Assembly: GCA_047601665.1 (NCBI GenBank) | Contig: JASGIT010000001.1 | Location: 3,224,001-3,288,000 of the forward strand | Source: JASGIT01 sp047601665 | Lineage (GTDB): Bacteria; Pseudomonadota; Gammaproteobacteria; Burkholderiales; Burkholderiaceae_C | Direction of reading: 5' to 3' | DNA length: 64,000 nt | The notes under the pieces: generated by a model | Told to the model about the DNA's origin: nothing | The model's database searches: none | The model's input: only the letters and a program-made list of their open reading frames with translations | Shown: positions 8,759 to 17,608 of the stretch, one piece after another | Numbering within the stretch: the stretch's first letter is position 1 | Layout of the letters: each line of letters opens with the position of its first letter | Position numbers and translations under genes: made by a program

Positions 8759-9739
8759 TTACGTATTTACCAGCACGAGCTTGCCCTTCACGCCGCGCGA
8801 GCCCATGTGCGCGTAGGCGGCGTGCAATTCGCTCATGGGCATGGTGCGGTCGATCACGGGCTTGATCTTGCCCTCGGCGTACCAGCGCGCCAGCTCGGCC
8901 ATCATGGCGGCGTTGGCGGCGGGCTCGTTTTTGGCAAAGGCACCCCAGAACACGCCCACCAGCGACGCGCCCTTGAGCAGCGGCAGGTTCATGGGCAGCG
9001 AAGGCACGGTGGGGCTGGCCGCGAAGCCCACCACCAGGTAGCGCCCGCGCCAGGCGATGGAGCGGAACGCGGGCTCGGCGAAGTCGCCGCCCACGGGGTC
9101 GTAGATCACGTCGGGGCCCTTGCCGCCCGTGGCGGCCTTGACGGCTTCGCGCAGGTCTTGCTGGCTGTAGTTGATGGTCTCATCCGCGCCGATCTCGCGG
9201 CACAGCGCGCATTTCTCGTCGGTCGACGCCGCCGCGATCACGCGCGCGCCCACGGCCTTGGCGATCTGGATCGCCGCCGTGCCCACGCCGCCCGCCGCGC
9301 CCAGCACCAGCACCGTTTCGCCCGCCTTGAGCTGGCCGCGGTCGATCAGCGCATGGTGCGAGGTGGCGTAGATCATGATGAACGCCGCCGCATCCACATG
9401 GCCGAAGCCGTCGGGCAGCGGCATACACAGCGCCGCGGGCGCGAGGGTGTGCGTGGCGAAACCGCCCGTGCCCGACAGGCAGGCCACGTTCTGCCCCACC
9501 TTCAGGTGCTTGACGCCTTCGCCCACGGCGCGCACCACGCCCGCGTACTCCGAGCCCGGCACGAAGGGCAGCGGCGGCTTCATCTGGTACTTGTTCTGCA
9601 CGATCAGCAGGTCGGGGAAGTTCAGGCTCGCGGCCTTGATCTCGATGAGTACCTCGCCCGCCTTGGGCTCGGGGGTGGGCAGTTCGGTCCAGGCCAGGTT
9701 GTCGACGCCGGTGGGATTGGTGCAAAGCCATGCGTGCAT
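8759..9739 (-). CDS. NADPH:quinone oxidoreductase-like (MDR family)
   Basis: 326 residues of the medium-chain dehydrogenase/reductase superfamily, quinone-reductase branch. It has the GroES-like N-terminal domain (LNFPDLLIVQNKYQMKP) and a Rossmann NADP-binding loop VLVLGAAGGVGTAAIQIAK. The cysteine ligands of a structural zinc are absent, as expected for zinc-free quinone reductases. It runs on the minus strand just upstream of the GGDEF gene (36-bp gap) and diverges from surE. Substrate unknown. Confidence 0.85.
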   Translation of the reverse strand: MHAWLCTNPTGVDNLAWTELPTPEPKAGEVLIEIKAASLNFPDLLIVQNKYQMKPPLPFVPGSEYAGVVRAVGEGVKHLKVGQNVACLSGTGGFATHTLAPAALCMPLPDGFGHVDAAAFIMIYATSHHALIDRGQLKAGETVLVLGAAGGVGTAAIQIAKAVGARVIAAASTDEKCALCREIGADETINYSQQDLREAVKAATGGKGPDVIYDPVGGDFAEPAFRSIAWRGRYLVVGFAASPTVPSLPMNLPLLKGASLVGVFWGAFAKNEPAANAAMMAELARWYAEGKIKPVIDRTMPMSELHAAYAHMGSRGVKGKLVLVNT

Positions 9740-9850
9740 GGGGAAAATCTCCTCAATTTCAGGTGGCCCGCATCTTAGGAGGGGCCGCCGGGCCTTCTTG
9801 TCCCTGGAGCGACGCGGCGGGTAGGAGCCCGCCTACAATCCGCCACGACC
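9740..9850. promoter_or_regulatory. Divergent intergenic region, quinone reductase / surE
   Basis: 111 bases separate two diverging genes. A TACAAT hexamer at 9834-9839, 11 bases before the surE ATG, looks like a -10 element, which would give surE a very short leader. No good -35 is seen at the usual distance. The same TACAAT signal lies shortly ahead of yfgM (21200-21205) and ahead of scpB (13226-13231). Confidence 0.35.
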
Positions 9851-10600
9851 ATGAAGATCCTGATTTCCAACGACGACGGCTACCAGGCGCCCGGCATTGT
9901 GGCGCTGCACGACGCGCTCCACTCCATCGCCGACGTCGAGGTGGTCGCACCCGAGCACAACAACAGCGCCAAGTCCAACGCGCTCACGCTCCATGCGCCG
10001 CTGTACGTGCACCGCGCGGCCAATGGCTTCCGCTACGTGAACGGCACACCCGCCGACTGCGTGCACATCGCGCTCACGGGGCTGCTGGGCTACCAGCCCG
10101 ACCTGGTCGTCTCCGGCATCAACAACGGCGCGAACATGGGCGACGACACGATCTACTCCGGCACCGTGGGCGCGGCCATGGAGGGCTACCTGTTCGGCAT
10201 CCCGGCCATCGCGTTCTCGCAGGTGGACAAGGGCTGGGGCGAACTCGAATCCGCCGCCCGCAAGGCGCGCGACGTGGTGCAGCAGGTCATCCAGCAAGGG
10301 CGCGTGGGGCAACGGCCCTGGCTGCTCAACGTCAACATCCCCAACATGCCCTACGAGGCGCTGCGCCCCGCGCAGCTGTGCCGCCTGGGCCGCCGCCATG
10401 CGGCGGAACGGGTCATTGCCCAGCAAAGCCCGCGCGGTGAAACCATGTACTGGATCGGCGGCGCCGGCCCCGCCAAGGACGCGGGCGAGGGCACCGACTT
10501 CCACGCCACGGCCCAGGGCCACGTGGCGCTCACGCCGCTCAAGACCGACTTGACCGACCACGAAGGGCTGGCAGGCTGGGCCCGGGCCGCGGGCGCGTGA
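9851..10600 (+). CDS. surE: 5'-nucleotidase SurE
   Basis: 249 residues, normal for the family, a metal-dependent phosphatase of nucleoside monophosphates that helps survival in stationary phase. The N-terminal metal site NDDGYQAPGI, the S-N pair in AKSNALTLH and the motif VVSGINNGANMGDDTIYSGTVGAA (9 to 10 conserved positions, split here by segments VSGINNGANMG and TIYSGTVGAA) are intact. The stop overlaps the pcm start (TGATG). surE-pcm-nlpD is a classical proteobacterial order. Confidence 0.95.
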   Translation: MKILISNDDGYQAPGIVALHDALHSIADVEVVAPEHNNSAKSNALTLHAPLYVHRAANGFRYVNGTPADCVHIALTGLLGYQPDLVVSGINNGANMGDDTIYSGTVGAAMEGYLFGIPAIAFSQVDKGWGELESAARKARDVVQQVIQQGRVGQRPWLLNVNIPNMPYEALRPAQLCRLGRRHAAERVIAQQSPRGETMYWIGGAGPAKDAGEGTDFHATAQGHVALTPLKTDLTDHEGLAGWARAAGA

Positions 10601-11391
10601 TGCAGCAGCGCCGCCCCGGCTTTCCCGCGCAGATCACCCGGCCCGCCAGCGCGCCGCGCATGGCCGCGCCTACGCCGGTAAAGCCGCCGCTCAAGCCGGT
10701 GGCGGAGCCTCCCCTGCCGCCCCAAGGCGTGGGCCTGGATTCCGCCGCCGTGCGCGCGCGCATGGTGCAGCGCCTGGCCCAGGGCGGCATCACGGCCCAG
10801 TCCGTGCTGCAGGCCATGGGCGCGGTGGAGCGCCACCGCTTCGTGGACACCGCCCTGGTCAACCAGGCGTACGAGGACACCAGCCTGCCCATCGGCCTGG
10901 GCCAGACCATCTCCAAGCCCAGCGTGGTCGGGCGCATGGCGGAACTGTTGATGGGCGCGCAGGTCATCCAGCAGGCGGGCACGGCGGGCCGCGTGCTGGA
11001 GATCGGCACCGGCTGCGGCTACCAGGCCGCCGTGCTGGGCCGCCTGGCGCGCGAGGTCTACACCATCGAGCGCCTGCGCGGCCTGCACGAGCGCGCGCGC
11101 GCCAATCTGCGGCCCCTGCGGCTGACCAACGTGCACCTGATCTTTGGCGACGGCATGGCGGGCTACGCCAAGGGCGCGCCCTACGCCGCCATCATCGCCG
11201 CTGCGGGCGGCGAGGCGGTGCCCGCCGCCTGGTGCGACCAGCTGGCGGTGGGCGGGCGGCTGGTGGCGCCCATACAAAAGCATGTCAGCGGACAGCAGGT
11301 ATTGCTCGTTATCGACAGGACGGCCCAGGGCTTCAAGGAAAGCGTGCTGGAAACCGTTCACTTTGTCCCTCTAAAATCGGGGGTTGCCTGA
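10600..11391 (+). CDS. pcm: Protein-L-isoaspartate O-methyltransferase
   Basis: Repairs age-damaged proteins by methylating L-isoaspartyl residues using S-adenosylmethionine. The product has 263 residues from the ATG at 10600. A GTG one codon earlier is also possible. The first about 45 residues are a Pro/Ala-rich extension not found in E. coli Pcm. The methyltransferase core has the family opening IGLGQTISKP, the SAM-binding motif VLEIGTGCGYQAAVLG, and a C-terminal GGRLVAPI region. It shares one base with the surE stop. Confidence 0.95.
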   Translation: MQQRRPGFPAQITRPASAPRMAAPTPVKPPLKPVAEPPLPPQGVGLDSAAVRARMVQRLAQGGITAQSVLQAMGAVERHRFVDTALVNQAYEDTSLPIGLGQTISKPSVVGRMAELLMGAQVIQQAGTAGRVLEIGTGCGYQAAVLGRLAREVYTIERLRGLHERARANLRPLRLTNVHLIFGDGMAGYAKGAPYAAIIAAAGGEAVPAAWCDQLAVGGRLVAPIQKHVSGQQVLLVIDRTAQGFKESVLETVHFVPLKSGVA

Positions 11392-11405
11392 AGGAAAGAA
11401 TTGTT

Positions 11406-12269
11406 ATGTTTGTATCGCGTGGTCGTCTTGTAAGCTGGGGTTCGGTGGTGCTGGCGGGCTTGGTGCTCGCGGGTTGCGGAACGTCGGTCAACAGGGCTCC
11501 CGTGGAAGACAAGGGCTCGATGGTTGCCACGCCGGGCGCTGTCGTCGATGCCCCCAAGCCCCTGCCAGGGGCCGAAAACGCGGGCAAGCCGGGCTACTAC
11601 ACGGTCAAGCCTGGGGACACCTTGATTCGCATCGGCCTGGACAACGGCCAGTCGTGGAAAGACATCGTCCGCTGGAACAACCTGGAAAACCCCAACATCA
11701 TCGAAGTCGGCCAGGTGCTGCGCGTGGTGCCGCCCGTGGCGGCCGTCGCTGCCGCGGGCACGGGCGTGGTCACGCAGCCCGTTACTTCCTCCACCATCGC
11801 GCCCCAGCCCGTCAAGGGCGCATCGGCCCCCGTGGCCGCGGCCTCCGCGCCGGCGGCCGCGCCTGCGCCCGCGCCCGCCCCCGTGGCTGCCGCGGGCGAC
11901 GAGGAGGCGAACTTCATCTGGCCGGCCTCGGGCAATTTGGTCGCGGGCTTTGACGAGGCGCGCAACAAGGGCTTCGACATTGGCGGCAAGGCGGGCGACC
12001 CGGTGGTCGCCGCTGCCGACGGCCGCGTGGTCTACGCGGGCGCGGGCCTGCGCGGCTACGGCAACCTCATCATCCTCAAGCACAACAACACCTTCCTCAC
12101 GGCCTATGCGCACAACCAGCGCCTGCTGGTCAAGGAAGACCAGACCGTCAAGAAGGGCCAGAAGATCGCCGAAATGGGCAGCACCGACGCCGACCGCGTG
12201 AAGCTGCACTTCGAGATCCGCCGCCAGGGCAAGCCGGTCGATCCGTCGCGCTACCTGCCCGCGCGTTGA
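11406..12269 (+). CDS. nlpD: Lipoprotein NlpD, amidase activator (LysM + degenerate M23)
   Basis: 287 residues. Lipobox LAGC places it in the outer membrane after lipidation at about Cys21. One LysM peptidoglycan-binding repeat (GYYTVKPGDTLIRIG to GQVLRVVP) is followed by an Ala/Pro linker and a LytM/M23 domain (FDEARNKGFDIGG to HFEIRRQGKPVDPSRYLP). As in E. coli NlpD the zinc-site histidine of the first motif is replaced (NKGFD), so it should not be a hydrolase itself but an activator of a cell-division amidase. ATG at 11406. rpoS, which follows nlpD in many gammaproteobacteria, is absent here; rluD follows instead. Confidence 0.93.
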   Translation: MFVSRGRLVSWGSVVLAGLVLAGCGTSVNRAPVEDKGSMVATPGAVVDAPKPLPGAENAGKPGYYTVKPGDTLIRIGLDNGQSWKDIVRWNNLENPNIIEVGQVLRVVPPVAAVAAAGTGVVTQPVTSSTIAPQPVKGASAPVAAASAPAAAPAPAPAPVAAAGDEEANFIWPASGNLVAGFDEARNKGFDIGGKAGDPVVAAADGRVVYAGAGLRGYGNLIILKHNNTFLTAYAHNQRLLVKEDQTVKKGQKIAEMGSTDADRVKLHFEIRRQGKPVDPSRYLPAR

Positions 12270-13252
12270 CCAGCGCGGAAGACGCGGACGAACTCGGCGC
12301 CGACGCCGCCGAGCACCGCCAGCTCGCCATAGACGCGGCCCGGCACGGCACGCGGCTCGACAAGGCCCTGGCCGAGCTGGTGCCCGAACTGTCGCGCAGC
12401 TATTTGCAGCAACTGCTGGCGCAGGGCTTCGTTCTCGTCAACGGGGCCGCGCACCTCAAGCCCGCGCACAAGGTCAAGGCGGGCGATGCGCTCCACATAG
12501 AAATCCGCCCCACGCAGCAAAGCCAGGCGTTCAAGCCCGAGCCCGTGCCGGTGCCCGTGGTGTACGAAGACGAACACCTGCTGGTCGTCGACAAGCCCGC
12601 GGGCCTGGTGGTGCACCCCGCGCCCGGCAACTGGAGCGGCACCCTGCTCAACGGCCTGATGGCGCGCGACCCGCGCGCCATGCTGCTGCCGCGCGCGGGC
12701 ATCGTGCACCGGCTCGACAAAGACACCAGCGGCCTCATGGTCGTGGCGCGCGACCGGGCCACCATGGACGCGCTGGTGCGCCTGATCGCCGAGCGCCACG
12801 TCAGCCGCCAATACCTCGCCCTGGCGCACCGCGCTTGGTCTGGCGCCGCCCGGCGCACGGTGCAGGCGCCCATAGGCCGCGACCCGCGCAACCGCCTGCG
12901 CATGGCGGTGGTGGACCTGGCGCAGCACGCGGGCAAACCGGCGCGCACCGACATCGACGAACTGGCGGGCAACAACGCGGGCTGCCTGGTGCGCTGCACG
13001 CTGCACACCGGGCGCACGCACCAGATCCGCGTGCACATGGCGTCCATAGGCCACCCGCTGGTGGCGGACGCGCTGTACGGCGGCGCGGAAGCGGCGGGGC
13101 TGGCGCGGCAGGCGCTCCATGCGTTCCGGCTGGCCTTCACGCACCCCGTCACCGGCCAGGCGCTGGAATTCCATGCGCCGCTTCCGGTCGATATGCGGCA
13201 AGCCCTGGTCGAATGGGGGCTGGAATACAATCCGGCCCAGATGGCTGCATAG
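12266..13252 (+). CDS. rluD: 23S rRNA pseudouridine synthase RluD-type
   Basis: 328 residues. Expected to isomerise uridines 1911/1915/1917 in helix 69 of 23S rRNA. An N-terminal S4 RNA-binding domain (RLDKALAELVPELSRSYLQQLL) is followed by the RluA-family catalytic motif GIVHRLDKDTSGLMVVAR, which contains the essential aspartate, and the later motif GRTHQIRVHMASIGHPLVAD. The start is a TTG at 12266 overlapping the nlpD stop (TTGA). No better in-frame start fits the conserved N-terminus. The 117-base gap after it precedes scpB. Confidence 0.92.
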   Translation: MTSAEDADELGADAAEHRQLAIDAARHGTRLDKALAELVPELSRSYLQQLLAQGFVLVNGAAHLKPAHKVKAGDALHIEIRPTQQSQAFKPEPVPVPVVYEDEHLLVVDKPAGLVVHPAPGNWSGTLLNGLMARDPRAMLLPRAGIVHRLDKDTSGLMVVARDRATMDALVRLIAERHVSRQYLALAHRAWSGAARRTVQAPIGRDPRNRLRMAVVDLAQHAGKPARTDIDELAGNNAGCLVRCTLHTGRTHQIRVHMASIGHPLVADALYGGAEAAGLARQALHAFRLAFTHPVTGQALEFHAPLPVDMRQALVEWGLEYNPAQMAA

Positions 13253-13369
13253 CCATGCTGTCTTGCCTGGTGCCTTTGCCCAGGCCCCGGTGCAGTGCAA
13301 ATCCTTCGCGCAGCGCCCTGTGAACAACCCTTCCATAGCCCGCCGCGCCCTGTGCGCGCGCCTGAATCC

Positions 13370-13984
13370 ATGAACACGGCAGATGCCAAACGGGTGCTAG
13401 AAACCGCCTTGCTCTGCGCGCAGCAGCCCGTGGCGCTGCGCGAGCTGCGCACGCTGTTCGATGATGCCCTGGGCGCGGACACGGTCAAGGCGCTGCTGCT
13501 CGATTTGCAGCAGGACTGGGCGCAGCGCGGGCTGGAGCTCGTGCCCGTGGCCACGGGCTGGCGCTTCCAGAGCCGCCCCGCCATGCGCGAATACCTGGAC
13601 CGGCTGCACCCCGAAAAGCCGCCGCGCTACACCCGCGCCACGCTCGAAACCCTGGCCATCATCGCCTACCGCCAGCCCGTGACGCGCGGCGACATCGAGG
13701 ACATTCGCGGCGTGACGGTGAACAGCCTCATCCTCAAGCAGCTCGAAGACCGGGGCTGGGTCGAGGCCATAGGCCACCGCGAAACCGTGGGCCGTCCGGC
13801 GCTGTTCGCCACCACGCGCCAATTCCTGGACGACCTGGGCCTGCAGTCGCTCGACCAGCTGCCCATGCTCGAAGACGCGGGCGTGCAAGCCCAGGTGCTG
13901 GCTACGCTGAACGCTCCTGAAAACGAAGCAGGCGCACTGTTCCCGCCTTCCGAATCCCCCGCCGAAGAAACCACACCGCCATGA
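13370..13984 (+). CDS. scpB: Segregation and condensation protein B
   Basis: 204 residues forming two winged-helix domains; partner of ScpA and SMC in chromosome condensation. The family hallmark ETLAIIAYRQPVTRGDIE is present, as is RGVTVNSLILKQLEDRGWV. The ATG at 13370 is preferred over an in-frame start at 13295 because the family begins close to this point. scpA is not adjacent. The C-terminal tail (LATLNAPENEAGAL) is encoded by bases that resemble the dispersed repeat. Its stop overlaps the rluB start (ATGA). Confidence 0.9.
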   Translation: MNTADAKRVLETALLCAQQPVALRELRTLFDDALGADTVKALLLDLQQDWAQRGLELVPVATGWRFQSRPAMREYLDRLHPEKPPRYTRATLETLAIIAYRQPVTRGDIEDIRGVTVNSLILKQLEDRGWVEAIGHRETVGRPALFATTRQFLDDLGLQSLDQLPMLEDAGVQAQVLATLNAPENEAGALFPPSESPAEETTPP

Positions 13985-15159
13985 CCGACGAGTCCCTCAA
14001 GCCCGGTAACCCAGGTAATGCAGGCCGCGCGCCGCGCCCCCAAAAAGAGGCCCCTCCCACCGCCGAGGGCTATCGCTTTGACGACGTGGTCTCCGGCGCG
14101 CTGGATGCCGATGAAGAGCGTGCCGACTTGCCGCCCCCGAAGCGGGTGCTCCAGCCCCAGGCCGAAACGCCCAAGCTGCACAAAGTGCTGGCCCAGGCCG
14201 GGCTGGGCTCGCGCATCGAGATGGAGCAGCTGATCCTCGAAGGGCGCATTTCCGTCAACAACGAGCCGGCGCACATCGGCCAGCGCGTGCAGTACGGCGA
14301 CCAGGTCAAGATCAACGGCAAGCCCATCCGCCTGCGCATCGAGCCGCCACCGGTGCGCGTGATCGCGTACCACAAGCCCGTGGGCGAGGTGGTTACGCAC
14401 GACGACCCGCAGAACCGCCCGACGGTGTTCCGCAAGCTGCCGCGCCTGGCGCAGGGCAAGTGGCAGTCCGTGGGGCGGCTGGACCTGAACACCGAGGGCC
14501 TGCTGCTGTTCACCAGTTCGGGCGACCTGGCCAACAAGCTCATGCATCCGCGCTTCGGCCTGGAGCGTGAATACGCCGCGCGCGTGCTGGGCGCCTTGAG
14601 CGACGAAGAGCGCCAGCGCCTGCTCGACGGCGTGCAGCTCGAAGACGGCATGGCCGCCTTCGGCGCGATCGGCGACGGCGGCGGCGAGGGCGTGAACTGC
14701 TGGTACCGCGTCACCATCTCCGAAGGCCGCAACCGCGAAGTGCGCCGCATGTTCGAGGCCGTGGGCCACGCCGTGAGCCGCCTGATCCGCATCCGCTACG
14801 GCGCCATGCTGCTGCCGCGCGGCCTCAAGCGCGGCGCCTGGGTGGAACTGGACGAGCGCGACATCAAGGCGCTGATGCAGGCCGCCGGGATGCAACAGCC
14901 ACAGCCGCCACGCCAGGCTCCCGGCCAGCGTAATGCACGCGGCCCGCAAGGGGGGCGAGGGCAGGGCAAGGCCGCTCCCCCGGCGCAGCAGCCGAAGGCA
15001 TGGGGGCGCAACCCCAATGCGGGCAAGGGCGGTAATGGCGGCAACGGCCAGCCCGATCCCATGAAAACCTCTCTCGGCTACATCGGCCACGACAGCGTGC
15101 TGCGCCAGCGCCAGAACCAAAAGCGCGGCAATGGCGGCCAGCGCCGCGGCGGACGTTAA
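13981..15159 (+). CDS. rluB: 23S rRNA pseudouridine synthase RluB
   Basis: 392 residues of the RsuA/RluB branch, expected to modify U2605 of 23S rRNA. Order: a short disordered N-terminus, an S4 domain (LHKVLAQAGLGSRIEMEQLI), then the catalytic domain with VGRLDLNTEGLLLFTSSGD, whose Asp is the nucleophile, and EGRNREVRRMFEAVG. The last about 100 residues are rich in Gln, Gly, Asn and Arg, a tail common to RluB of this group and probably RNA-contacting. scpB-rluB overlap by four bases, matching the usual pairing. Confidence 0.93.
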   Translation: MTDESLKPGNPGNAGRAPRPQKEAPPTAEGYRFDDVVSGALDADEERADLPPPKRVLQPQAETPKLHKVLAQAGLGSRIEMEQLILEGRISVNNEPAHIGQRVQYGDQVKINGKPIRLRIEPPPVRVIAYHKPVGEVVTHDDPQNRPTVFRKLPRLAQGKWQSVGRLDLNTEGLLLFTSSGDLANKLMHPRFGLEREYAARVLGALSDEERQRLLDGVQLEDGMAAFGAIGDGGGEGVNCWYRVTISEGRNREVRRMFEAVGHAVSRLIRIRYGAMLLPRGLKRGAWVELDERDIKALMQAAGMQQPQPPRQAPGQRNARGPQGGRGQGKAAPPAQQPKAWGRNPNAGKGGNGGNGQPDPMKTSLGYIGHDSVLRQRQNQKRGNGGQRRGGR

Positions 15160-15219
15160 AATCAAAGGCTTTGCCCCTTGTTGCAGAAAATACTTTTCAA
15201 CCTCTAGGAAACACGAAAA

Positions 15220-15645
15220 ATGGCTATCGAACGCACTCTCTCCATCATCAAGCCCGACGCCGTCGCCAAGAACGTGATCGGCCAGATCTACGCCCGCTTC
15301 GAGGCCGCCGGCCTGAAGGTCGTGGCCGCCAAGATGGCCCACCTGTCGCGCCTGGAAGCCGAACAGTTCTACGCCGTGCACAAGGAGCGCCCCTTCTTCA
15401 AGGACCTGGTGGACTTCATGATCTCCGGCCCCGTGATGATCCAGGCGCTGGAAGGCGAGAACGCCATCCTGAAGAACCGCGAACTGATGGGCGCCACCGA
15501 CCCCAAGAAGGCCGAGAAGGGCACCATCCGCGCCGACTTCGCCGACAGCATCGATGCCAACGCCGTGCACGGCTCCGACGCCGCTGAAACCGCTGCCGTG
15601 GAAGTGGCCTTCTTCTTCCCCGGCATGAACGTCTACTCGCGTTAA
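15220..15645 (+). CDS. ndk: Nucleoside diphosphate kinase
   Basis: 141 residues, normal length. Transfers the gamma phosphate from ATP to nucleoside diphosphates through a phosphohistidine, visible in NAVHGSDAAE. The N-terminus ERTLSIIKPDAVAKN is the family signature. A ribosome-binding site AGGAAAC lies 9 to 15 bases upstream of the ATG. The 60-base AT-richer spacer after rluB may hold its own promoter. Confidence 0.97.
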   Translation: MAIERTLSIIKPDAVAKNVIGQIYARFEAAGLKVVAAKMAHLSRLEAEQFYAVHKERPFFKDLVDFMISGPVMIQALEGENAILKNRELMGATDPKKAEKGTIRADFADSIDANAVHGSDAAETAAVEVAFFFPGMNVYSR

Positions 15646-15672
15646 TCCACGCCCGTGGCCATCCGTGCAGAC

Positions 15673-16788
15673 ATGACGAACCTTCTCGACTTCGATCTGG
15701 ACGGGCTGGCCGCCTTCTGCGAGCGCCTGGGCGAAAAACGCTTCCGCGCCACGCAGCTGTTCCGCTGGATCCACCAGCGCGGCGCGAGCGACTTCGACCA
15801 GATGAGCGATCTGGCCAAGTCGCTGCGCGAAAAACTCAAACACAACGCCCACGTCACGGCCCTGCCCGTGGTCACCGAGCACGCCTCGGCGGACGGCACG
15901 GTCAAATGGCTGTTCGACGTGGGAGACGGCAACGCCGTTGAATCCGTATTCATCCCGGAAGACGACCGGGGCACGCTGTGCGTCTCGTCGCAGGCAGGCT
16001 GCGCCGTGGGCTGCCGCTTCTGCTCCACGGGGCACCAGGGCTTCAGCCGCAACCTCACCACGGGTGAAATCCTGGCCCAGCTCTGGTTTGCCGAACATGC
16101 GCTGCGCAAGCGCCTGGGCACGCAGGAGCGCGTGATCTCCAATGTGGTGATGATGGGCATGGGCGAGCCGCTGCAGAACTACACGGCGCTCGTCCCCGCG
16201 CTGCGCGCCATGCTCGACGACCACGGCTACGGCCTGTCGCGCCGCCGCGTCACCGTGTCCACCTCGGGCGTGGTGCCCATGATGGACCGGCTCGCGCAGG
16301 ACTGCCCGGTGGCGCTGGCCGTGTCGCTGCACGCGCCCAACGATGCGCTGCGCGACCACCTCGTGCCGCTGAACCGCAAGTACCCGCTGGCGGAGTTGAT
16401 GGAAGCCTGCCAGCGCTACCTCGACCCCGCGCCGCGCGACTTCATCACCTTCGAATATTGCATGTTGGACGGCGTGAACGACCAGCCCGAACATGCCCGC
16501 CAGCTGATCGAGCTGGTGCGCGCCCATGGCCAGGGCAAGGCCTGGTGCAAGTTCAACCTGATTCCGTTCAACCCCTTCCCCGCGTCGGGGCTGCTGCGCT
16601 CGCCCGCCAGGCAGGTGACGGCTTTTGCCAAGCTGCTGGCCGACGCGGGCATCGTCACCACGGTGCGCAAGACGCGCGGCGACGATATCGACGCCGCCTG
16701 CGGCCAGCTCGCGGGCGACGTGAAAGACCGCACGCGCGCCGCCGAGCGCATGGCGCGCCAGCGCACCATTGAACTCAAACCCGTCTAG
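15673..16788 (+). CDS. rlmN: Dual-specificity RNA methyltransferase RlmN
   Basis: 371 residues. A radical-SAM enzyme that methylates C2 of A2503 in 23S rRNA and A37 of some tRNAs. The iron-sulfur cysteines are Cys110, Cys114 and Cys117 in CAVGCRFCSTG, and the conserved MGMGEPLQNY motif follows. The ATG at 15673 is chosen since the family begins with a short leader before LLDFDLDGLAAF; a GTG six codons earlier (15655) is an alternative. Neither has a strong ribosome-binding site. Confidence 0.95.
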   Translation: MTNLLDFDLDGLAAFCERLGEKRFRATQLFRWIHQRGASDFDQMSDLAKSLREKLKHNAHVTALPVVTEHASADGTVKWLFDVGDGNAVESVFIPEDDRGTLCVSSQAGCAVGCRFCSTGHQGFSRNLTTGEILAQLWFAEHALRKRLGTQERVISNVVMMGMGEPLQNYTALVPALRAMLDDHGYGLSRRRVTVSTSGVVPMMDRLAQDCPVALAVSLHAPNDALRDHLVPLNRKYPLAELMEACQRYLDPAPRDFITFEYCMLDGVNDQPEHARQLIELVRAHGQGKAWCKFNLIPFNPFPASGLLRSPARQVTAFAKLLADAGIVTTVRKTRGDDIDAACGQLAGDVKDRTRAAERMARQRTIELKPV

Positions 16789-16798
16789 GAGTGGCTGG

Positions 16799-17608
16799 AT
16801 GATGCGATTGGCTGTGAACAGGTGGCGGCTGGGCGCCGCGGCCCTGGCGCTGGCGGCCCTGGCGGGCTGTGCGGGCCGGGGGCTGGGCACGCCGCCGGCG
16901 GGCACGGACATTGCCACCCAGTCCGACGAAACCGAGGCGAGCCGCCGCGCGCGCATCCGCCTGGAGCTTGCGGCCAACTACTTCCAGTCGGGCAAGACCA
17001 CGGTGGCGCTGGACGAGGTCAAGCAGGCGCTGATCCTGGACCCCGACAATGCCGACGCCTACAACCTGCGCGGCCTGATCTACATGCGCCTGGGCGAGAA
17101 CGAACTGACGGACGACAGCTTCCAGCGCGCGTCTGCGCTGCGTCCGCGCGACAGCGACGTGGCGCACAACTACGGCTGGTTCCTGTGCCAGCAAAAGCGC
17201 TACGCCGAAAGCGAGCAGCAGTTCAACCGCGCGCTCGCGCAGCCCGGCTACCAGTCGCGCGACAAGACCTACATGGCCCTGGGGCTGTGCCAGCAAGCCG
17301 CGGGGCAGCCCGCCCAGGCCGAGCAGACGCTGCTCAAGGCCTACGAGCTCAACCCCGGCAACCCCGTGGTGGGCTACAACCTCGCGGCGTTGCTGCAGCG
17401 CCGGGGCGAGTTGCAGCGCGCGCAGTTCTACATCCGCCGCCTGAACAACAGCGACCTGGCCAATGCCCAGTCGCTGTGGCTGGGCATCAAGATCGAACGG
17501 GCCCTGGGCAACCGCAGGGCGATGCAGGAACTCGTCGTGCAACTGCGCCAGCGGTTCCCCGAATCGAGCGAATTCGCTGCCTATGAACGAGGTGATTTCA
17601 ATGAGTGA
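16799..17608 (+). CDS. pilW: Type IV pilus biogenesis lipoprotein PilW/PilF (TPR)
   Basis: 269 residues. Lipobox LAGC after a hydrophobic signal (LGAAALALAALAGC) makes it a lipoprotein of the outer membrane. The mature part is a string of tetratricopeptide repeats (for example NADAYNLRGLIYMRLGENEL and the QPGYQSRDKTYMALGL unit), as in the pilotin that inserts the PilQ secretin. AGGAG sits 7 bases before the ATG at 16799, inside the end of rlmN's transcript. It overlaps the next gene by eight bases. The rlmN-pilW-rodZ-ispG-hisS order is widely kept in beta- and gammaproteobacteria. Confidence 0.9.
   Translation: MMRLAVNRWRLGAAALALAALAGCAGRGLGTPPAGTDIATQSDETEASRRARIRLELAANYFQSGKTTVALDEVKQALILDPDNADAYNLRGLIYMRLGENELTDDSFQRASALRPRDSDVAHNYGWFLCQQKRYAESEQQFNRALAQPGYQSRDKTYMALGLCQQAAGQPAQAEQTLLKAYELNPGNPVVGYNLAALLQRRGELQRAQFYIRRLNNSDLANAQSLWLGIKIERALGNRRAMQELVVQLRQRFPESSEFAAYERGDFNE

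Noticed and set aside
13905..13929. Repeat fragment in the scpB C-terminal coding region (GCTCCTGAAAACGAAGC)
   Set aside because: Only the tail block resembles copy R2; too short to list as a separate feature with confidence.
13666..16977. Minus-strand open frame of about 1100 codons across scpB, rluB, ndk and rlmN
   Set aside because: It lies opposite four well-recognised genes. High GC third positions keep antisense frames open, and its composition (His, Gly, Arg, Ala rich) has no domain signature.
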